Of a stretch of 64,000 nt of DNA, positions 46,432 through 59,958 are shown piece after piece. The notes below the pieces were generated by a model that had not been told where the DNA came from, did not search any database, and saw nothing but the letters and a program-made list of their open reading frames with translations. The translations under genes and the position numbers were made by a program. The stretch's first letter is position 1. Each line of letters starts with the position of its first letter. Source of the stretch: Buddleja alternifolia (lineage: Eukaryota; Streptophyta; Magnoliopsida; Lamiales; Scrophulariaceae); contig CM033405.1 in NCBI GenBank assembly GCA_019426215.1, positions 3,821,001-3,885,000 on the forward strand, in the 5' to 3' direction.

Positions 46432-49254
46432 CTAGTTTTTCTTGCGCCTAAGAGAATTTATAATTGGCTGATCATCATCTTCAGACTCATCTGCGACATT
46501 CAATATAAAAAATTATAAAATACACAACAATCATGAAAAGGCAAACAAAATATAACTGTTAGTACCTCCATAAAACAATCTCCTCTTGCCTTTCCTAGAT
46601 GACCTACGTGGAAAAGCATCCGGGTCTTCAGTTACAAGTGTAGATTTTATTGATTTTCCACGTATATCAACATCATTTATAATATCATCATCCAATTCAT
46701 CTGTGAACAATAAAATCATTAGACCAACAAGAATATACTTTTTTTTTTCGATGCAAGACAAGAATATACCCTGGCATTTTAATTTCCAATCTAACATAAA
46801 AATGCGAACCTTCGTCCATCAAACGTAAGGATCTTTTCTTGACAGAATCACTTGTAAAAGTTGCATCACCATCGACCAAATCATCTGCCAAAATCGAATC
46901 CATGATCACGCAATAAACAAACGGACTGATAAGACGAAAACTTGTGTTTTATAAAGGCATACTGACCAATTAATTCCATGGAACTCCCACGGACGTCTTC
47001 AACAGGATCATGAACAATAAATTTACGTTTAGATAATCTGGTTAACACTCGATCAGGTTCTGCGTCAACACCTACAAGTTTATTTGCAAAAAAGTTAAGT
47101 TTTTCATTGACAAGTAAGAAACGAACAAAGTGTAGGGAGAAAAAACGTGGTACCTTCGTCTATCAATCTCTGCGAATCACTCCCGGCACCAGCCTCAGCC
47201 GAATTTTCATGTTCATCAACATTAGATCTGTGCTTGGAGGTTGATATATCAGTCAAGTGAACGCTATCGGAGAGCAATATTTCGCCGTCGTCATCTAAAA
47301 ATGCGGTGATTACATATTGATCATGATCAGTCCCTTGACGCGTGAAATATTTTTTTCGGATCACAAAAACGTAACTTTCATTCCCCAGAACGTCGTTTGC
47401 TTCTTTTAAATAATCATAGATGCCCTATAGGTCATGCATTAGTCAGCTAGTGAATAAATAAATTATATTCAATGGGCCAAAAAAAAAATACCTGTGAGTA
47501 ATTATACATGCAAACCATCGCGGTCTTCCCAAGAATTTTTTCGGCCACTGGACCAAAGGCGAAGGCCTCAATTTCGGAAGTTGCATCGTATAAGATGATC
47601 GAAACTTTTGCCCTATATATGCGTTTAATTTAACAACTGACATTCAATTAGTGAAAATAACTCCATAAAAACGACCATTCGTACCTTGGAATGGCAACAC
47701 GTGATTCTTGACAACGGGTGCACTCAAATTCCCAATCTAATTCTGCGGTGGTAGACGCTGGGCATTTATCGCATGCCATGTAAAAGCAACGCTGTTTTAA
47801 ATCCGCAATCTTAACTTTTGCTTTAACCTTCATCTTCCCGTACTTTATTGCAAAACAGAGTTTGATGTTCATTAAAGTGAGCAAAATTAAAAAAAAATTT
47901 GCAAAATTATTCGAACAAATCATACTGAAACCAAAAGAAGACATACCTCAACTGAATCTATTGCCGCACCGACATCTTTCACTTCAAGGGAATTGTCAAC
48001 CTTTACAGCGGATGGCTTTGCCATGTACTCCTTTAACTCAACTAAGGCTCTTAGATAGGCTATATTTTTACTCTTCCTGGCACATAAACAATTGTTAAGA
48101 ATGAAGATATCACAATAAAATCAATGGCAGAGCTCAAAAATTATTAATAACCAATTGACAAGGGAAATAACCAGGCGTTGAGTTTCAAAGTGTCTGGTAT
48201 GGGAGGATCAATTTGCGCTCCCGATGTAGAAGTAGATCCCAAAGAGATTCCTAACAATAAAAAGAAATTAGATTTAGGCGGTAATAATATCTAACCACCA
48301 TGAATCTGTTACTAAAAACTAATTCATACCGTAGTAAGTATTAACAATGAACCGCGTAAATTTAACAACTGGCATGTTACGAGCATCAACCATAAGTTTT
48401 GATCCAAAATCGCTGGCTAAATTACTCCACAAGGTCAACACGAATGGTTTCATACTGAAGATAACAAGATGCATGGAAATTAATATTTAACCAGGAAAAC
48501 AATGCATGCATGTAAAGAAATTAAGGGTAACTTGATTACCTGAAATCAATCACTCCAAGGTCCTGTACCAAAATAGTTCGTCCACGAGAAACAATAGACC
48601 TCTGAGGTAATTTATCAATTACAATAACAAGAACGTCTGCAGGAGAAACACTACATATAATTGGCAATAATATGATCTTCCAAGACAATATCTCAATAAA
48701 AATTCTGAATGTAAAACAATGCAATATTAATACAGAATAAAAAAAAATTACCTATCACAGATTTGCTCCCAAGAAGCCCAGTTAATTGTGATAATTGAGT
48801 AAAAGTATTAGGAACTACTGAACATGCAGCTGCATCCTTGTTTACTCGAAGAATAGCGGTTTTGGAATTAATAATCCACTGAAAAGGGTGATCAACAATT
48901 TTATACTTTTCTTTAACCTGCACAACTCTTGCCTTTGATACGATATATGTGTGCTCAGGTTGGAGTGTGTTTCTCAATGATTCAATATCTTCTTGGTACA
49001 ATACTGCCACCACCTTTGTTCCCTAACAGATCACCATGCAACCACTCAGATACAAAAATTGAATTTTAAACAACATTTCAGTAGATATGGCATAATTAGA
49101 AGATCACTTTCTCATCAACTAAAATCATCCTTTGATAATGTGTAGGACTATTCAAACCTTGACGTGGCTGCATCTTCTCTTGGACGCGAACCCTTACACT
49201 CCATGACTGAGTCAATGGAGTAACATCGCTAACATAGACCAGATTTTCTTCCAT
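46432..49254 (-). CDS. RPA1-like single-strand DNA-binding protein, 13 exons, intact
   Basis: Replication protein A large-subunit type; such genes are known passengers of plant Helitrons and would coat single-stranded DNA during rolling-circle transposition. Exons: 49254-49108, 49022-48752, 48636-48540, 48454-48330, 48250-48172, 48076-47947, 47842-47685, 47612-47492, 47424-47154, 47071-46967, 46884-46810, 46700-46566, 46490-46432. Every junction is GT..AG and the lengths add to 1773 nt, an unbroken 590-residue frame from MEENLVYVSDVTPLTQSW to SLRRKKN. It shows an N-terminal OB-fold (VRVRVQEKM..RMILVDEKGTKV), a central OB-fold (VLVIVIDKL..TILVQDLG), and a C-terminal OB-fold with a zinc ribbon (CDKC and CTRC in exon 7). 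An acidic and basic tail follows. It is shorter than host RPA1 (about 600-800). It follows the Rep/helicase gene by 144 bp on the same strand. Small alternative splice borders are possible. Confidence 0.85.
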
Positions 49255-52200
49255 CTACATAAAAAAGAGCTATAAAAAAATTAAAGCAAATGCTAAAATA
49301 AAGGGATTCCAATGCATATCTCTACATTATAAATAAGTGTCATGATATTAAAATTTGAATAATAAAGTAACAATAAATCCAGCTTAAAACTCTTATATCT
49401 AGGCCTTGTCGGATGCCAACTGAAAAACCTCAGCATAGACAACGTTTTTAGTACTATACATGGGTAGAGAATCATCACTTAAAATAGGCCGAATAAGAAC
49501 TTTCACTTGAGATGACGATCGGGCCCTTGAGATTGCAACATACAATTGCCCATGAGAGAAAACAGGTTCTTCTAAATAAACACCAACGCAATCCAACATT
49601 TGACCTTGGGCTTTGTTAATAGTCATAGCAAAACACAAGCGTAGAGGAAATTGATGTCTTTTAAAAGCTATTGGACATCTTGAACGATCTGTGGCCTGAA
49701 GTGGTATTCTAGGAATAAAAACATGTCGCCCCTTATAATCTCCAATAGCTATCTCTCCGGCTACTAAACGAGGCCCAAGGTGATGAACTATAAGCCTCGT
49801 TCCATTGCATAAACCTTCAGATGGATCCAAATTTCGGAGAAGCATCACTGGACAATTAACCTTTAAAACAAGTTTGTGAGGAGGAAGACCACCAATTGAT
49901 ACTGAATTAAGATAATCCTCGTAATCTCCCTGTTGACTCGGATCATCAGTCTTGTCAAAACTCAAATACTCAAAAGCTTTCCACGGAAAAGACCTTATTA
50001 GGCTATAGTTAATATCATCAACAACATCATTTTTAGGTGTTAATATAGCTTGATTAACAATCAAAAAAGGATCCTCGGAAGCACGAACAAAAGTAGGAAA
50101 TACGTAGCTAATGAGTTGTTCGAGAGAAGAATGAGGATCTGCAAATGGAATGCACATGCTAGAGGGCAATTGAATAACATCATCAATAATGAAAGGATGT
50201 GTCCCGTTTCCAACACCCAACAAGAATTCAACGAACGATGGATCATCCCGGGCACGCATATTAGTGCGTAAATTGAACTTACGAATTGATGGCCACAATG
50301 AAGAGCTGACGAGGCTTGCACCCACCATATCATCACGTGAGCCCCCAACAACTATGGGAAGAGTCTGTCTAAAATCGCCACCAAATAACACAACCTTTCC
50401 TCCAAACGCAATTTTAGAATCACAAACGTCTTGAAGCAATTTATCGAGAGCCTCAATAACACATCTATTCGCCATTGTAGCCTCGTCCCATACGATCAAC
50501 TTAGAAGCTTTTATAATACGAGATAGACTACTTTGCTTGCAAACCTTTGAATCCGCACTCTCATCAATATCAATAGGGAACTTAAAACGAGAATGCGCTG
50601 TTCTTCCACCAGGCAACAATGATGCCGCAACCCCAGATGTTGTAACAGCCAAAGCTATATCACTCCAAGACCTAACGTATGCAAGCAAAGCTCTATATAA
50701 GAAGGTCTTTCCAGCACCTCCTGGACCATCGATAAAGAAAGCACCACCACCCTTACTATTCAAGGCCTTGATAACAGCATCAAAGGCAAGACGCTGACAA
50801 GAGTTTAACATGCTCTCGGCAAGCAAGTCAGCATCAGACACAACAAGCGACAATTCGCGATCCTGTTCATTTGAAAATTTATCAGACTCGGTCAAACGTA
50901 TGTGCTGAGAAGTTAAAGAGTAATCACTTATACTCTTGCCCATTGACTGCAAAATAAAGTGAATAGATTCCAATGTCTTTCTCTGAACCTCAGCTGAAGT
51001 AAAAGTCCCTGCTCGAATAAAGTCATGGGAAAGGTGTGGCTCAAATGAATTCCAAAGAAGTCGCGGGTCAGCGGGGGAACAAAAAACAAGAATAGTTGCA
51101 AAAAGACGACGTAAACTATATGCCATTTGATGAAGGGAAGCCTCTTCAAGACATTCATATAAATATGAATCGCTTTCAAGCAGTCCAAGTTGTAAGGCTG
51201 CCTCACGAAAAGTGGGATACATATGACCATTAACTGTTCTAAGAAACTGACTCGAGGAAGGAGCTCTAATATTATTGAGCAAAAGACGCTCATAGAAACG
51301 CTCGCCTTCACAAGGATTAACAGTCACAAGCCTACCAACGACGGACTTCTTTGAACACAAAGACCATGTACGAGACTAATGGTTCCAAACGTAATACTCA
51401 GGAAATTCTCTATACAGTAAATTCAATTCTTTAGCTCGAGGATCAAGAGAGTTTGTTTTGAAAAATTCTGTAAGCATAGTACGCTTATGATTAGGGTTGG
51501 CTACAAGAGAAGATAAAAGTTGTTGCCGCCCAAATCGAATGATATGTTGATTATCAAGATGAACTTGCAAAACAATAACAGGGGGATGCATCTCGCTTAA
51601 AGAGAATCCATAAATCCTCCAAAATGCTTCAGGAGCAGCTACCCACCTGCCTGTCTGGAAATGGCTAATTTCATCGTGATCTTGCGTAGTGTTAGAACCA
51701 ACAATATGATATGCAACCCGATCATGGCCTTTATATATGTATTTGTACAAGTATTTGACAAGTTTGATATCGGAACATACCTCGACATTGATATGACAAT
51801 TATACTTTGCCAATAAGTAAGGATTATATGGAACAACCCATCGATTGTCAAGGTTAGCTCCGCGAACTGGAATAGAATCGCCGTTATCTCGCCTCCTATA
51901 ATTTGGGTAGGAATTGAGGCCAACATGAGTTATGCTAACAAATTTTTTGGGATAGTGATTCTTACAGTTTCCGTCACGCATGCAAACATTGTTTGGATTC
52001 AAAGGGCCACATGGGCCGTGTAACATATGTTTTGAAACATACGACCGCAAAAACGGATGATCAATTGCGCGAGGTAACTCAGCAGAGATTATGCCATCAT
52101 ACATATCAGGAGCTACGATCTTATGAGAAGGTTTTAGAATAACCAGCCAGTGCACGTGAGGCAAACCACGTTTCTGAAACTCAACTACATACACATACGC

Positions 52201-52742
52201 TGCCACTGCACCAAATAACTTCTTCCTAACAATATCATTTTTCAGCTCATCAAGTTTCGCCTTGAACACCCTAGCAAGAAGATCAGGCCGGTCTTCAGCC
52301 TGTTCATTCTCCAATAACAAATCTGTAATTTCTGGCCAAGCTGGATTGCATGTCATTGTCAAGAAAATGTCAGGCTTACCATATTTTTGTACTAAAGCCA
52401 TTGCATTGACGTAACGCTTACGCATGTCCCTAGGCCCACCTATAAACGAGGACGGGAGCACAAATCTCCGTCCAATTGCAGCGGGGTTGTCTTCGCCATC
52501 AAGAGTCAAACTATCAACAATGCCTTGATAAGTATCAGTTCGCATGTCCTGCTGCCGTTGATCTGACCTGTAATAATCCAATCTTGAACTCTCCAATTTT
52601 ATGTACATATCAATGGCATTTTGTTGACCAAGTCTACCAAAATGGAGCAAAAAAGATTTGTCATTGCGACGGATCTGAAATAAGTAACAATAATATTCCC
52701 GCAATGAAACACAATTGGCCCGCCGTCCATGCGCTTCCAAAA

Positions 52743-53545
52743 CTGAAAAATGAGACCAAATAAGCGTCTATAGATTAACAAACAATCAAACAAATACCAT
52801 AATTAATTCTCACTTTCTCAAAGTATTGTAATTGGTATTTGTGCATGCGAAACTAATTAGGAAAGCCCAACCCAAAGGGGACCCATATATGATTGACGTG
52901 ACTATTATATGATCATACTGCACTGTGTCCATATAAGCATATTTTTACATGTACTGACATATAGGATTTCTTCAGCAAAAAATTGGCATATTTCTCTTTT
53001 GGAGAGGCTTCTAATTTCCTGCCTTATCCAAGTTCAGTAAAGACCCATCAAATGATGTGCATAACAAATAACATCTATACATGAAGGAAATACATAAAAG
53101 ATAAAAGAATAATAAAAGATAAAAGAATCAGAAATCATTAACTTCAATGGCTCTTTGTTGAACTTACGAATTAGAAAACAATTATCAATATAACCCATTT
53201 CCAAACCTTTTTATTAATATGACCTGTAAGCGCCGCCTTTTTTTTAATGATTTTCTTCAACTCCAAATAATTCCAAGTTGATTTTGATTTATCAGTCAAG
53301 TTATTACACTTTCTACACTTTCTTTATAATTAATAGTGAAATTTAATTATACCTCTTTAAAATAGATTTTTATATTCAAAACATTATATTATATTTCAAT
53401 TCGATATTTATCGGTTAATACATATTTTTGACTCAAGTATATTTTTGTCCATTATACTTGGTCTTTTTGATTAAAAATTAATTTATCATGCGCGAATATT
53501 TCCAATAATAAAGTGATGCATATAAGACAAAATTTGGTCAATTAC
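52743..53545. other. Left part of the Rep/helicase intron
   Basis: AT-rich with a clean minus-strand acceptor at 52743 (TCATTTTTCAG). A block near 52978-53030 (TTGGCATATTTCTCTTTTGG) resembles 36690-36735 in the intron of the two-exon gene. No gene. Confidence 0.5.
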
Positions 53546-54028
53546 TGTTGAAGAATGACTCTTTCAAAAGAAGAGCAAAGAATCCCACATAGAAAAACAT
53601 TAGAAGTGATGGGCTAATTTGTTGTATAAAAGGAGCCCACCTCTTCACTTTGTAAATCATCCCAAATTGCCTAAGTCTTTTAGCAATTTCTTCTTTCTTC
53701 CTCTATAGTTTGTAATAGTTTCACTTTAGTCCTTTAGTGAAATATTTTGGTGGGGTCCGAGGACGTAGGCTAAATTAGCCGAACCTCGTTAAATTTGGTG
53801 TTCTTTATTTTGTGCTATTCTTCAAGTAGCCATTGTTAGTTATAGTTGTAGTGTTATATTGTGCTATTAAATTCGTCTAGTTAATTCTGTCTAGGAGGTT
53901 GGGTTTTAAGCGCGACCGTTGTGACGCCTCCAATCTTTCCTGGGAATTAAATCTAGTGTGGTTTTCTAGTACAATATTTTCCTTGCTATTTCTATATTTG
54001 GTGGAATATGACTCTGAGTTCCACAACA
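53546..54028 (+). repeat. Copia 5' LTR
   Basis: Contains TATAAAAG (about 53625) as promoter and an inverted repeat GGCTAAATTAGCC (about 53771-53783). Its 3' part is also present, reversed, at 42255-42455. Confidence 0.92.
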
Positions 54029-54030
54029 AG

Positions 54031-54042
54031 TGGCATCAGAGC
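54031..54042 (+). other. Primer-binding site
   Basis: TGGCATCAGAGC begins two bases after the LTR end. It differs by one base from TGGTATCAGAGC, the usual site for initiator-Met tRNA in copia elements. Confidence 0.85.
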
Positions 54043-54164
54043 TCGGGTATTCTGAGTATGCTCTGTGGTCGCAGTTTAATCTGATCTTCCACATCAGAAA
54101 AGTTTTCCCGGGCTATTTGGCTTTCGCATTTGGAGGGCTCTTGAAGAATAATTTGTAACAAAAA

Positions 54165-57100
54165 ATGGAAGACACCTCAAAAGCATCGTCGTCGTCCATT
54201 TGGGCGAGAACCACTGTGGTGAATACGCGATTGGCAGTGGAGTCTTTTGATGGCATAGGCCATTTTGGTATGTGGCAAAGCGAAGTTGTAGACGCACTCT
54301 TTCAACAAGGTCTATACTTAGCTATTGAAGAAAAGAAACCAAATGATATGGAGGAAAAAGATTGGAGTATGATGAATCGGTTGGCATGTGGAACAATTCG
54401 TTCGTGTCTATCCAGAGAGTAGAGATATGCGTTTTCGAAAGAAAACTCGGCATATAAATTGTGGATGGCACTGGAGGAGAAATTTCTGAAGAAAAGCTGT
54501 CAGAATAAGCTCCATTTGAAGAAGCGGCTCTTTCGCTTCACATTTGTTTCGGGTTCCACTATGAATAGTCACATTACCAGTTTTAATCAACTGGTTACCG
54601 ATTTGATCAATTTGGATGAGACTTTTAAAGACGAGGATTTGGCTCTGATGTTGCTGGGATCCCTTCCTGAGGAGTTTGAGTTTTTTGAAACAACTCTACT
54701 TCACGGGAAGGCTGCTGTATCTCTTAGCAAAGTTTGTGCTGCCCTGTACAGTTATGAGCTGAGAAAGAAGGACAAGCAAGTTAGTTCAGGCGGAGATGCA
54801 GAGGTTTTGTTCGTCAGAGGTCGTTCACAAAACAAAAACAAAGGAAAGAAAGGGAGATCCAAGTCCAGACATAAACTAAGCAAAGACGAGTGTGCCTATT
54901 GTCGAGAAACAGGACACTGGAAGAGAGATTGCCCAAAGCTGACAACTAAGGGCAATTCTAAGGCCGTGGCGGAATCAAATGTAACCGCGTGTGATGATGC
55001 CGAATCGGACTTCTCATTGGCGACATCATCCAGCGGTGCTTCTGAAGTATGGATGCTGGATTCAGCATGTAGTCATCATATGACACCACATTTGGATTGG
55101 TTCTTTGATTTCAAAGAACAAAATAACGTTGTCTTCACAGCAAATGAAGCTCCTCTTACTACACTTGGGATTGGTTCAGTTCGCTTGAAGAATCACGATG
55201 GATCAATCATAACCCTAAAGGGTGTTCGGTATGCACCAGAAGTGAGGAAAAAGCTTATTTCCGTTGGAACTTTAGAATCGAAAGGTTTTGAAGTAAGAGC
55301 TAAGGATGGGGTGATGAAGATCATCTCTGGTGCACTCGTGGTAATGAAGGGAATTTGGAAGAACAACAATACGTATCACTACATGGGTGGTACAGTTGTG
55401 GGTGCAGTAGCAGCAGTTACTGTTGATGATCGGAATTCAGAAGCAGTTAGGCTATGGCATATGCGCTTGGGACATGCAGGTGGAAAATCCTTGAATCTCC
55501 TCATAAATCAAGGATTGTTGAAAGGAGTGAAATACTCCAAATTGGAGTTTTGTGAACATTGTGTTCGTGGGAAACAAACAAGGGTTAAATTTGGAACAGC
55601 AATCCATAATACTGAGGGTATCTTGGATTATGTTCATTCGGATGTATGGGGTCCCTCAAAAACGAGTTCTTTGGGAGGGAAACACTATTTTGTAACCTTT
55701 GTTGATGATTTTTCCCGGAGAGTTTGGGTGTATACGATGAAGACAAAGGATGAAGTGTTTGAGGTATTCCTCAAATGGAAAAAGATGGTGGAAACTCAGA
55801 CTGATAAAAGGGTCAAACGTCTCCGTACAGACAATGGTGGAGAATTTAGGAGTGGTCCATTTCAAAAATTTTGTGAGGATGAAGGCATTGTCAGACATTT
55901 CACTGTTAGACATACACCACAACAGAACGGAGTGGCAGAACGCATGAATCGGACTTTGCTGGAGAAAGTTCGGTGTTTGTTATCCAATGCTGGGTTGGGT
56001 AAAGAATTTTGGGCTGAGGCTGTGACGTATGCGTGTCATCTCGTTAATCGTCTACCATCTACTGCTATTGATGGAAAAAAACCATTTGAGAAATGGTTTG
56101 GAAAGCCTGCTGCTGATTATGATTCCTTATATGTGTTTGGTTCCGCTGCATATTATCATGTTAAGGAATCAAAGTTGGATCCTAGAGCAAAGAAAGCAGT
56201 GTTCATGGGGATCACCTCTGGTATAAAAGGCTATCGCCTTTGGTGTCCAGAGACAAAGAAAATAATCTTTAGCAGGGATGTCACCTTTGATGAATCTACC
56301 GTGTTGGAAAAGGTGAATGCAGAACAACAGGATGGTACTCCCAAACAGGTGGAGTTTGAAAAGTTTGTTGTCCCAGCAGATCAAGAAACTCTTGATCATT
56401 CTCCTATGGTAGAAGGAGATTTTGAAGAAGAGGAAGTTCAACCCCAAGAACTTCCATAGCAACTTGAATCAATTGCAACTAGCAAGCCAAAGAGGATAAT
56501 CAGAAAGCCTGCTCGCTTTGATGATATGGTGGCTTGTGCATCTGCAATTGCCGCTGATGATGTTCCTACCACTTATATTGAAGCAGTCAAAGGACCAGAG
56601 AAAAATAAGTGGAGGATTGCCATGAGTGAAGAAATGCAGTCCCTTCATAAGAATCAAACATGGGAATTGGCCAGTCTCCCGAAGGGAAAGATGGCAATTG
56701 GATGCAAATGGGTATTTGCAAAGAAAGATGGATTTCCTAGCCAAGGTGATGTTCGCTACAAAGCCAGATTGGTGGCCAAAGGGTACGCTCAGAAGGAGGG
56801 CATTGATTATAATGAGGTGTTTTCTCCAGTTGTAAAACACTCCTCCATTAGAATTTTGTTGGCTTTGGTAGCACAGTTGGATTTTGAACTAGTTCAATTG
56901 GATGTAAAACTGCATTTTTACATGAAGACTTGGAAGAGGAAATCTATATGACTCAGCCAGAGGGATTCAAAGTTGCTAAAAATGAAAATTTGGTTTGTAA
57001 ACTCCAAAAATCGTTGTACGGATTGAAGCAATCTCCGAGGCAGTGGTACAAGCGATTTGACAAGTTTATGATGGGAATTGGGTACACAAGAAGCAAATAC

Positions 57101-58129
57101 GATCATTGTGTGTATTTGCACAAGCTACAAGATGGATCCTTCATATATCTTCTTCTGTATGTTGATGATATGTTGATTGCCTCCCCGAGTCTAATAGAAA
57201 TTGAGAAGTTGAAGACTCATTTGAAAAGGGAGTTCGAGATGAAGGATCTAGGTGAGGCGAAGAAGATTCTCGGCATGGAGATTTTCAGAGATAGAAAATT
57301 GAGGAGGCTTTGTTTGACTCAGAAACAATATCTGAGTAGGATGTTGAGGCGTTTTGGCATTGATGAAAAGTCAAAACCAGTTAGTACTCCGCTTGCTCCT
57401 CATTTTAAGCTTAGCGCCGCTTTGTCACCGAAATCTGATGCAGAATGGGAATACATGTCAAAAGTACCGTATGCAAATGCTGTTGGTAGCTTGATGTATG
57501 CTATGGTGTGTACGAGGCCTGATATTTCCCAAGCAGTGGGGGTTGTGAGCAGGTATATGCATGATCCTGGAAAGGAACATTGGCAAGCTGTGAAATGGAT
57601 TTTGCGATACATCCATGACACAGCTGATGTTGGTTTGATATTTGAGCGAGAACATAGTCAGTATGTAGTCGGATATTGCGATTCAGACTATGCTGGTGAT
57701 TTAGATAAGCGTAGATCAACTACAGGCTACGTATTTACTCTTGCTAAAGCACCAGTCAGTTGGAAGTCTACCTTACAGTCAACGGTTGCTCTGTCTACTA
57801 CGGAAGCAGAGTATATGGCAATTTCAGAGGCTGTAAAGGAAGCAATTTGGCTTCAAGGGTTGCTTGGTGAACTAGGGATTGGACAAAAGTATGTCAAAAT
57901 TCATTGTGATAGTCAAAGTGCTATCCATTTAGCAAAGAACCAAGTTTATCATGCAAGGACGAAGCACATTGATGTTTGGTATCACTTCATAAGAGAGATA
58001 CTTGAAGAAGGTGGAGTCAGAATCGAGAAGATCCATACTATTGAGAATACTGCTGATATGTTGACAAAAGTTGTGACTGCAATCAAGTTCAAATTTTGTT
58101 TGGACTTGATCAACATTGTCAAAGTTTGA
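54165..58129 (+). pseudogene. Copia gag-pol polyprotein, nearly intact
   Basis: A single gag-pol frame of about 1,320 codons with three lesions: TAG at 54420-54422, TAG at 56457-56459, and a one-base loss near 56908 in the reverse transcriptase that shifts to the frame of 56930-58129. Domain order is typical copia: gag (UBN2-like, 54165-54880), zinc knuckle CAYCRETGHWKRDC, protease with DSACSHHM (about 55060), pre-integrase HMRLGHAGG..CEHC, integrase (Asp in DYVHSDVWGP, Asp in LRTDNGGEF, Glu in PQQNGVAERMNRTL), reverse transcriptase with YVDD at 57158-57169, and RNase H with YCDSDYAGD, TEAEYMA and HCDSQSAIHLAKN. Its form suggests a Tork/TNT1-type lineage, at modest confidence. The product would form particles and integrate cDNA. 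Both stops fit single C-to-T changes of CAG codons. Confidence 0.92.
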
Positions 58130-58196
58130 AGATTGGTTTTGGTGACCCCGTTTGACGAGGAGATTGAAGATTTTGAAATTCGCCGAGGTGGAGATT

Positions 58197-58636
58197 TGTT
58201 GAAGAATGGCTCTTTCAAAAGAAGGGCAAAGAATCCCACATAGAAAAACATTAGAAGTGATGGGCTCATTTGTTGTATAAAAGGAGCCCACCTCTTCACT
58301 TTGTAAATCATCCCAAATTGCCTAAGTCTTTTAGCAATTTCTTCTTTCTTCCTCTATAGTTTGTAATAGTTTCACTTTAGTCCTTTAGTGAAATATTTTG
58401 GTGGGGTCCGAGGACGTAGGCTAAATTAGCCGAACCTCGTTAAATTTGGTGTTCTTTATTTTGTGCTATTCTTCAAGTAGCCATTGTTAGTTATAGTTGT
58501 AGTGTTATATTGTGCTATTAAATTCGTCTAGTTAATTCTGTCTAGGAGGTTGGGTTTTAAGCGCGACCGTTGTGACGCCTCCAATCTTTCCTGGGAATTA
58601 AATCTAGTGTGGTTTTCTAGTACAATATTTCCCTTG
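58197..58636 (+). repeat. Copia 3' LTR, truncated
   Basis: Matches 53546-53984 with about four differences, then ends abruptly where kinase-like sequence begins. Confidence 0.92.
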
Positions 58637-58637
58637 C

Positions 58638-58793
58638 CTCATTGATAAATTGGTCAATTTGTTTTGGATCATCTCTTTTAGACTTCTTGATGGCTATAAT
58701 ATTGTTATCTGGTAATAAGCCGATGTATACTGTTCCAAAGCCCCCTTGGCCAATTATCATGCTGCTATGGAAATCATTCGTGGCCTTTTCCAG
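58638..58793 (-). pseudogene. Wall-associated-kinase-like fragment (52 codons)
   Basis: The minus strand reads [20 protein letters not shown] then [20 protein letters not shown] and [12 protein letters not shown] without a stop. This is the start of a Ser/Thr kinase domain: the Gly-rich loop GQGGFG and the ATP-contacting Lys in AIKK. The words LEKATN and [16 protein letters not shown] are typical of wall-associated kinases, which are membrane receptors at the cell wall. Only this piece exists; the rest of the kinase is absent and the fragment ends exactly at the truncated copia LTR. It lies in the Rep/helicase intron on the same strand as the Helitron genes, which fits gene-fragment capture by a Helitron. 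It cannot make a working kinase. Confidence 0.82.
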
Positions 58794-59958
58794 TTAGGCC
58801 AAACTTTAAAAAATTCATATTATTGTGTTCATATTGTATCCTATCCGCACCATCATATCCAAAAGTTATCATTATTAATTATTAAGGAGTTTAGTAATTT
58901 AAATAAAATTAAAATTTTGTCTATTAGATAATTTTTGTAAAAAATGAATTGGCAAACATTAAGAAACAAAATTAAATTTAAAAAAAAAATCGTATTGCAA
59001 GACGAAGTAATCTTGAAATAGCTAAAACATAAATTTAAAATAAAAACTTAAAGGTTCAGGTCAATTTGGTGCACCAATTCAAATGTAGGCTAGTTTGATA
59101 ATCATTTTCCATATTTAAGTTAATTTGTTAAAAAAAACCAAAAAAATGTCAACAAAATTTTAAAGAAAAATCAACAAAATGAGATTGAAAAATCTATCAA
59201 CCAAAAACAACAACAAAATTAAAAAAAACAGCAAGAGGAGAAGAAACAAGAAAATAAGGGAGAAGATTCCTTCACAACCTTGGCAAACTCTTAAGTATAT
59301 GAAAAATATAATGGCTATCAATAATGCATATTTGTATGAAATTTTATCTCACAAGGCATATTCTTTTTGGCATTATCCATGCAAATTATGCCAAAAAATA
59401 ACATCTTATTTGTTATAAGATTGATGAAAGGTATATCATATCAAATGCACGTCAATGATTCTGAAAAGGAAAAAGATACTCAGGGGAAGGGGATTTCATC
59501 AGCACTATCCTTTGAAAAAGTAGATGAAATTTCAAAATCACAAAGCAATGACATTAAATAGGAAGCTATTAATTAAGAAGGATTTGGATGCATTTCTTGT
59601 TGCAGATCTCGAATCAAATGACAAACATGAACATAAAAAATAAAATAAATAATAATAAATAAAAATCAAATGCCTTCGATCAGCTACGTTTCAAAGATAA
59701 ATCACATGACATATTTATTCGACTGAAAAGTTATGACAAACATGAGAAGTTTAAATTGAGAACTTCTATTCTAAAAGAACTTTTAATTAATCTCTGGACA
59801 TACACAACCAAGAACTATAATAGCAACATGAATTATTGAGTTAAAATACAAATCACGCAAGATTTTAGTTTTAAAAAAAAGGCTGACGAATTATTTGTAT
59901 GAATAAAACCTTGCTACACTAAACAAACTACACATACAAATAAAATTAAGTTGTGTAC
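58794..59958. other. Right part of the Rep/helicase intron
   Basis: AT-rich. The block at about 59187-59290 resembles 35040-35130. Short plus-strand frames at 59179-59561 have no known motif. The minus-strand donor GTACAC is at 59958. Confidence 0.5.

Larger units (their letters stand above)
53546..58636 (+). mobile_element. Copia LTR retrotransposon, young, 3' LTR truncated
   Basis: The 5' LTR (483 bp) is 53546-54028 (TGTTGAAG..CACAACA). A Met-initiator-type primer site TGGCATCAGAGC follows at 54031-54042. A gag-pol frame runs 54165-58129, then a purine-rich tract GAGGTGGAGATT, and the 3' LTR from 58197. The 3' LTR matches the 5' LTR to 58636, then breaks off about 47 bp early, so no target duplication can be seen. 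About four differences over 440 bp between LTRs indicate recent insertion. It lies in opposite orientation inside an intron of the Helitron Rep/helicase. Confidence 0.93.

Noticed and set aside
50050..50797. Plus-strand open frames over the Helitron helicase
   Set aside because: Antisense shadows of a strongly supported helicase exon.
53500..58670. Target duplication around the copia element
   Set aside because: Short similar words (TTGGTCAATT) occur on both sides, but the 3' LTR is truncated so they cannot be a true duplication.
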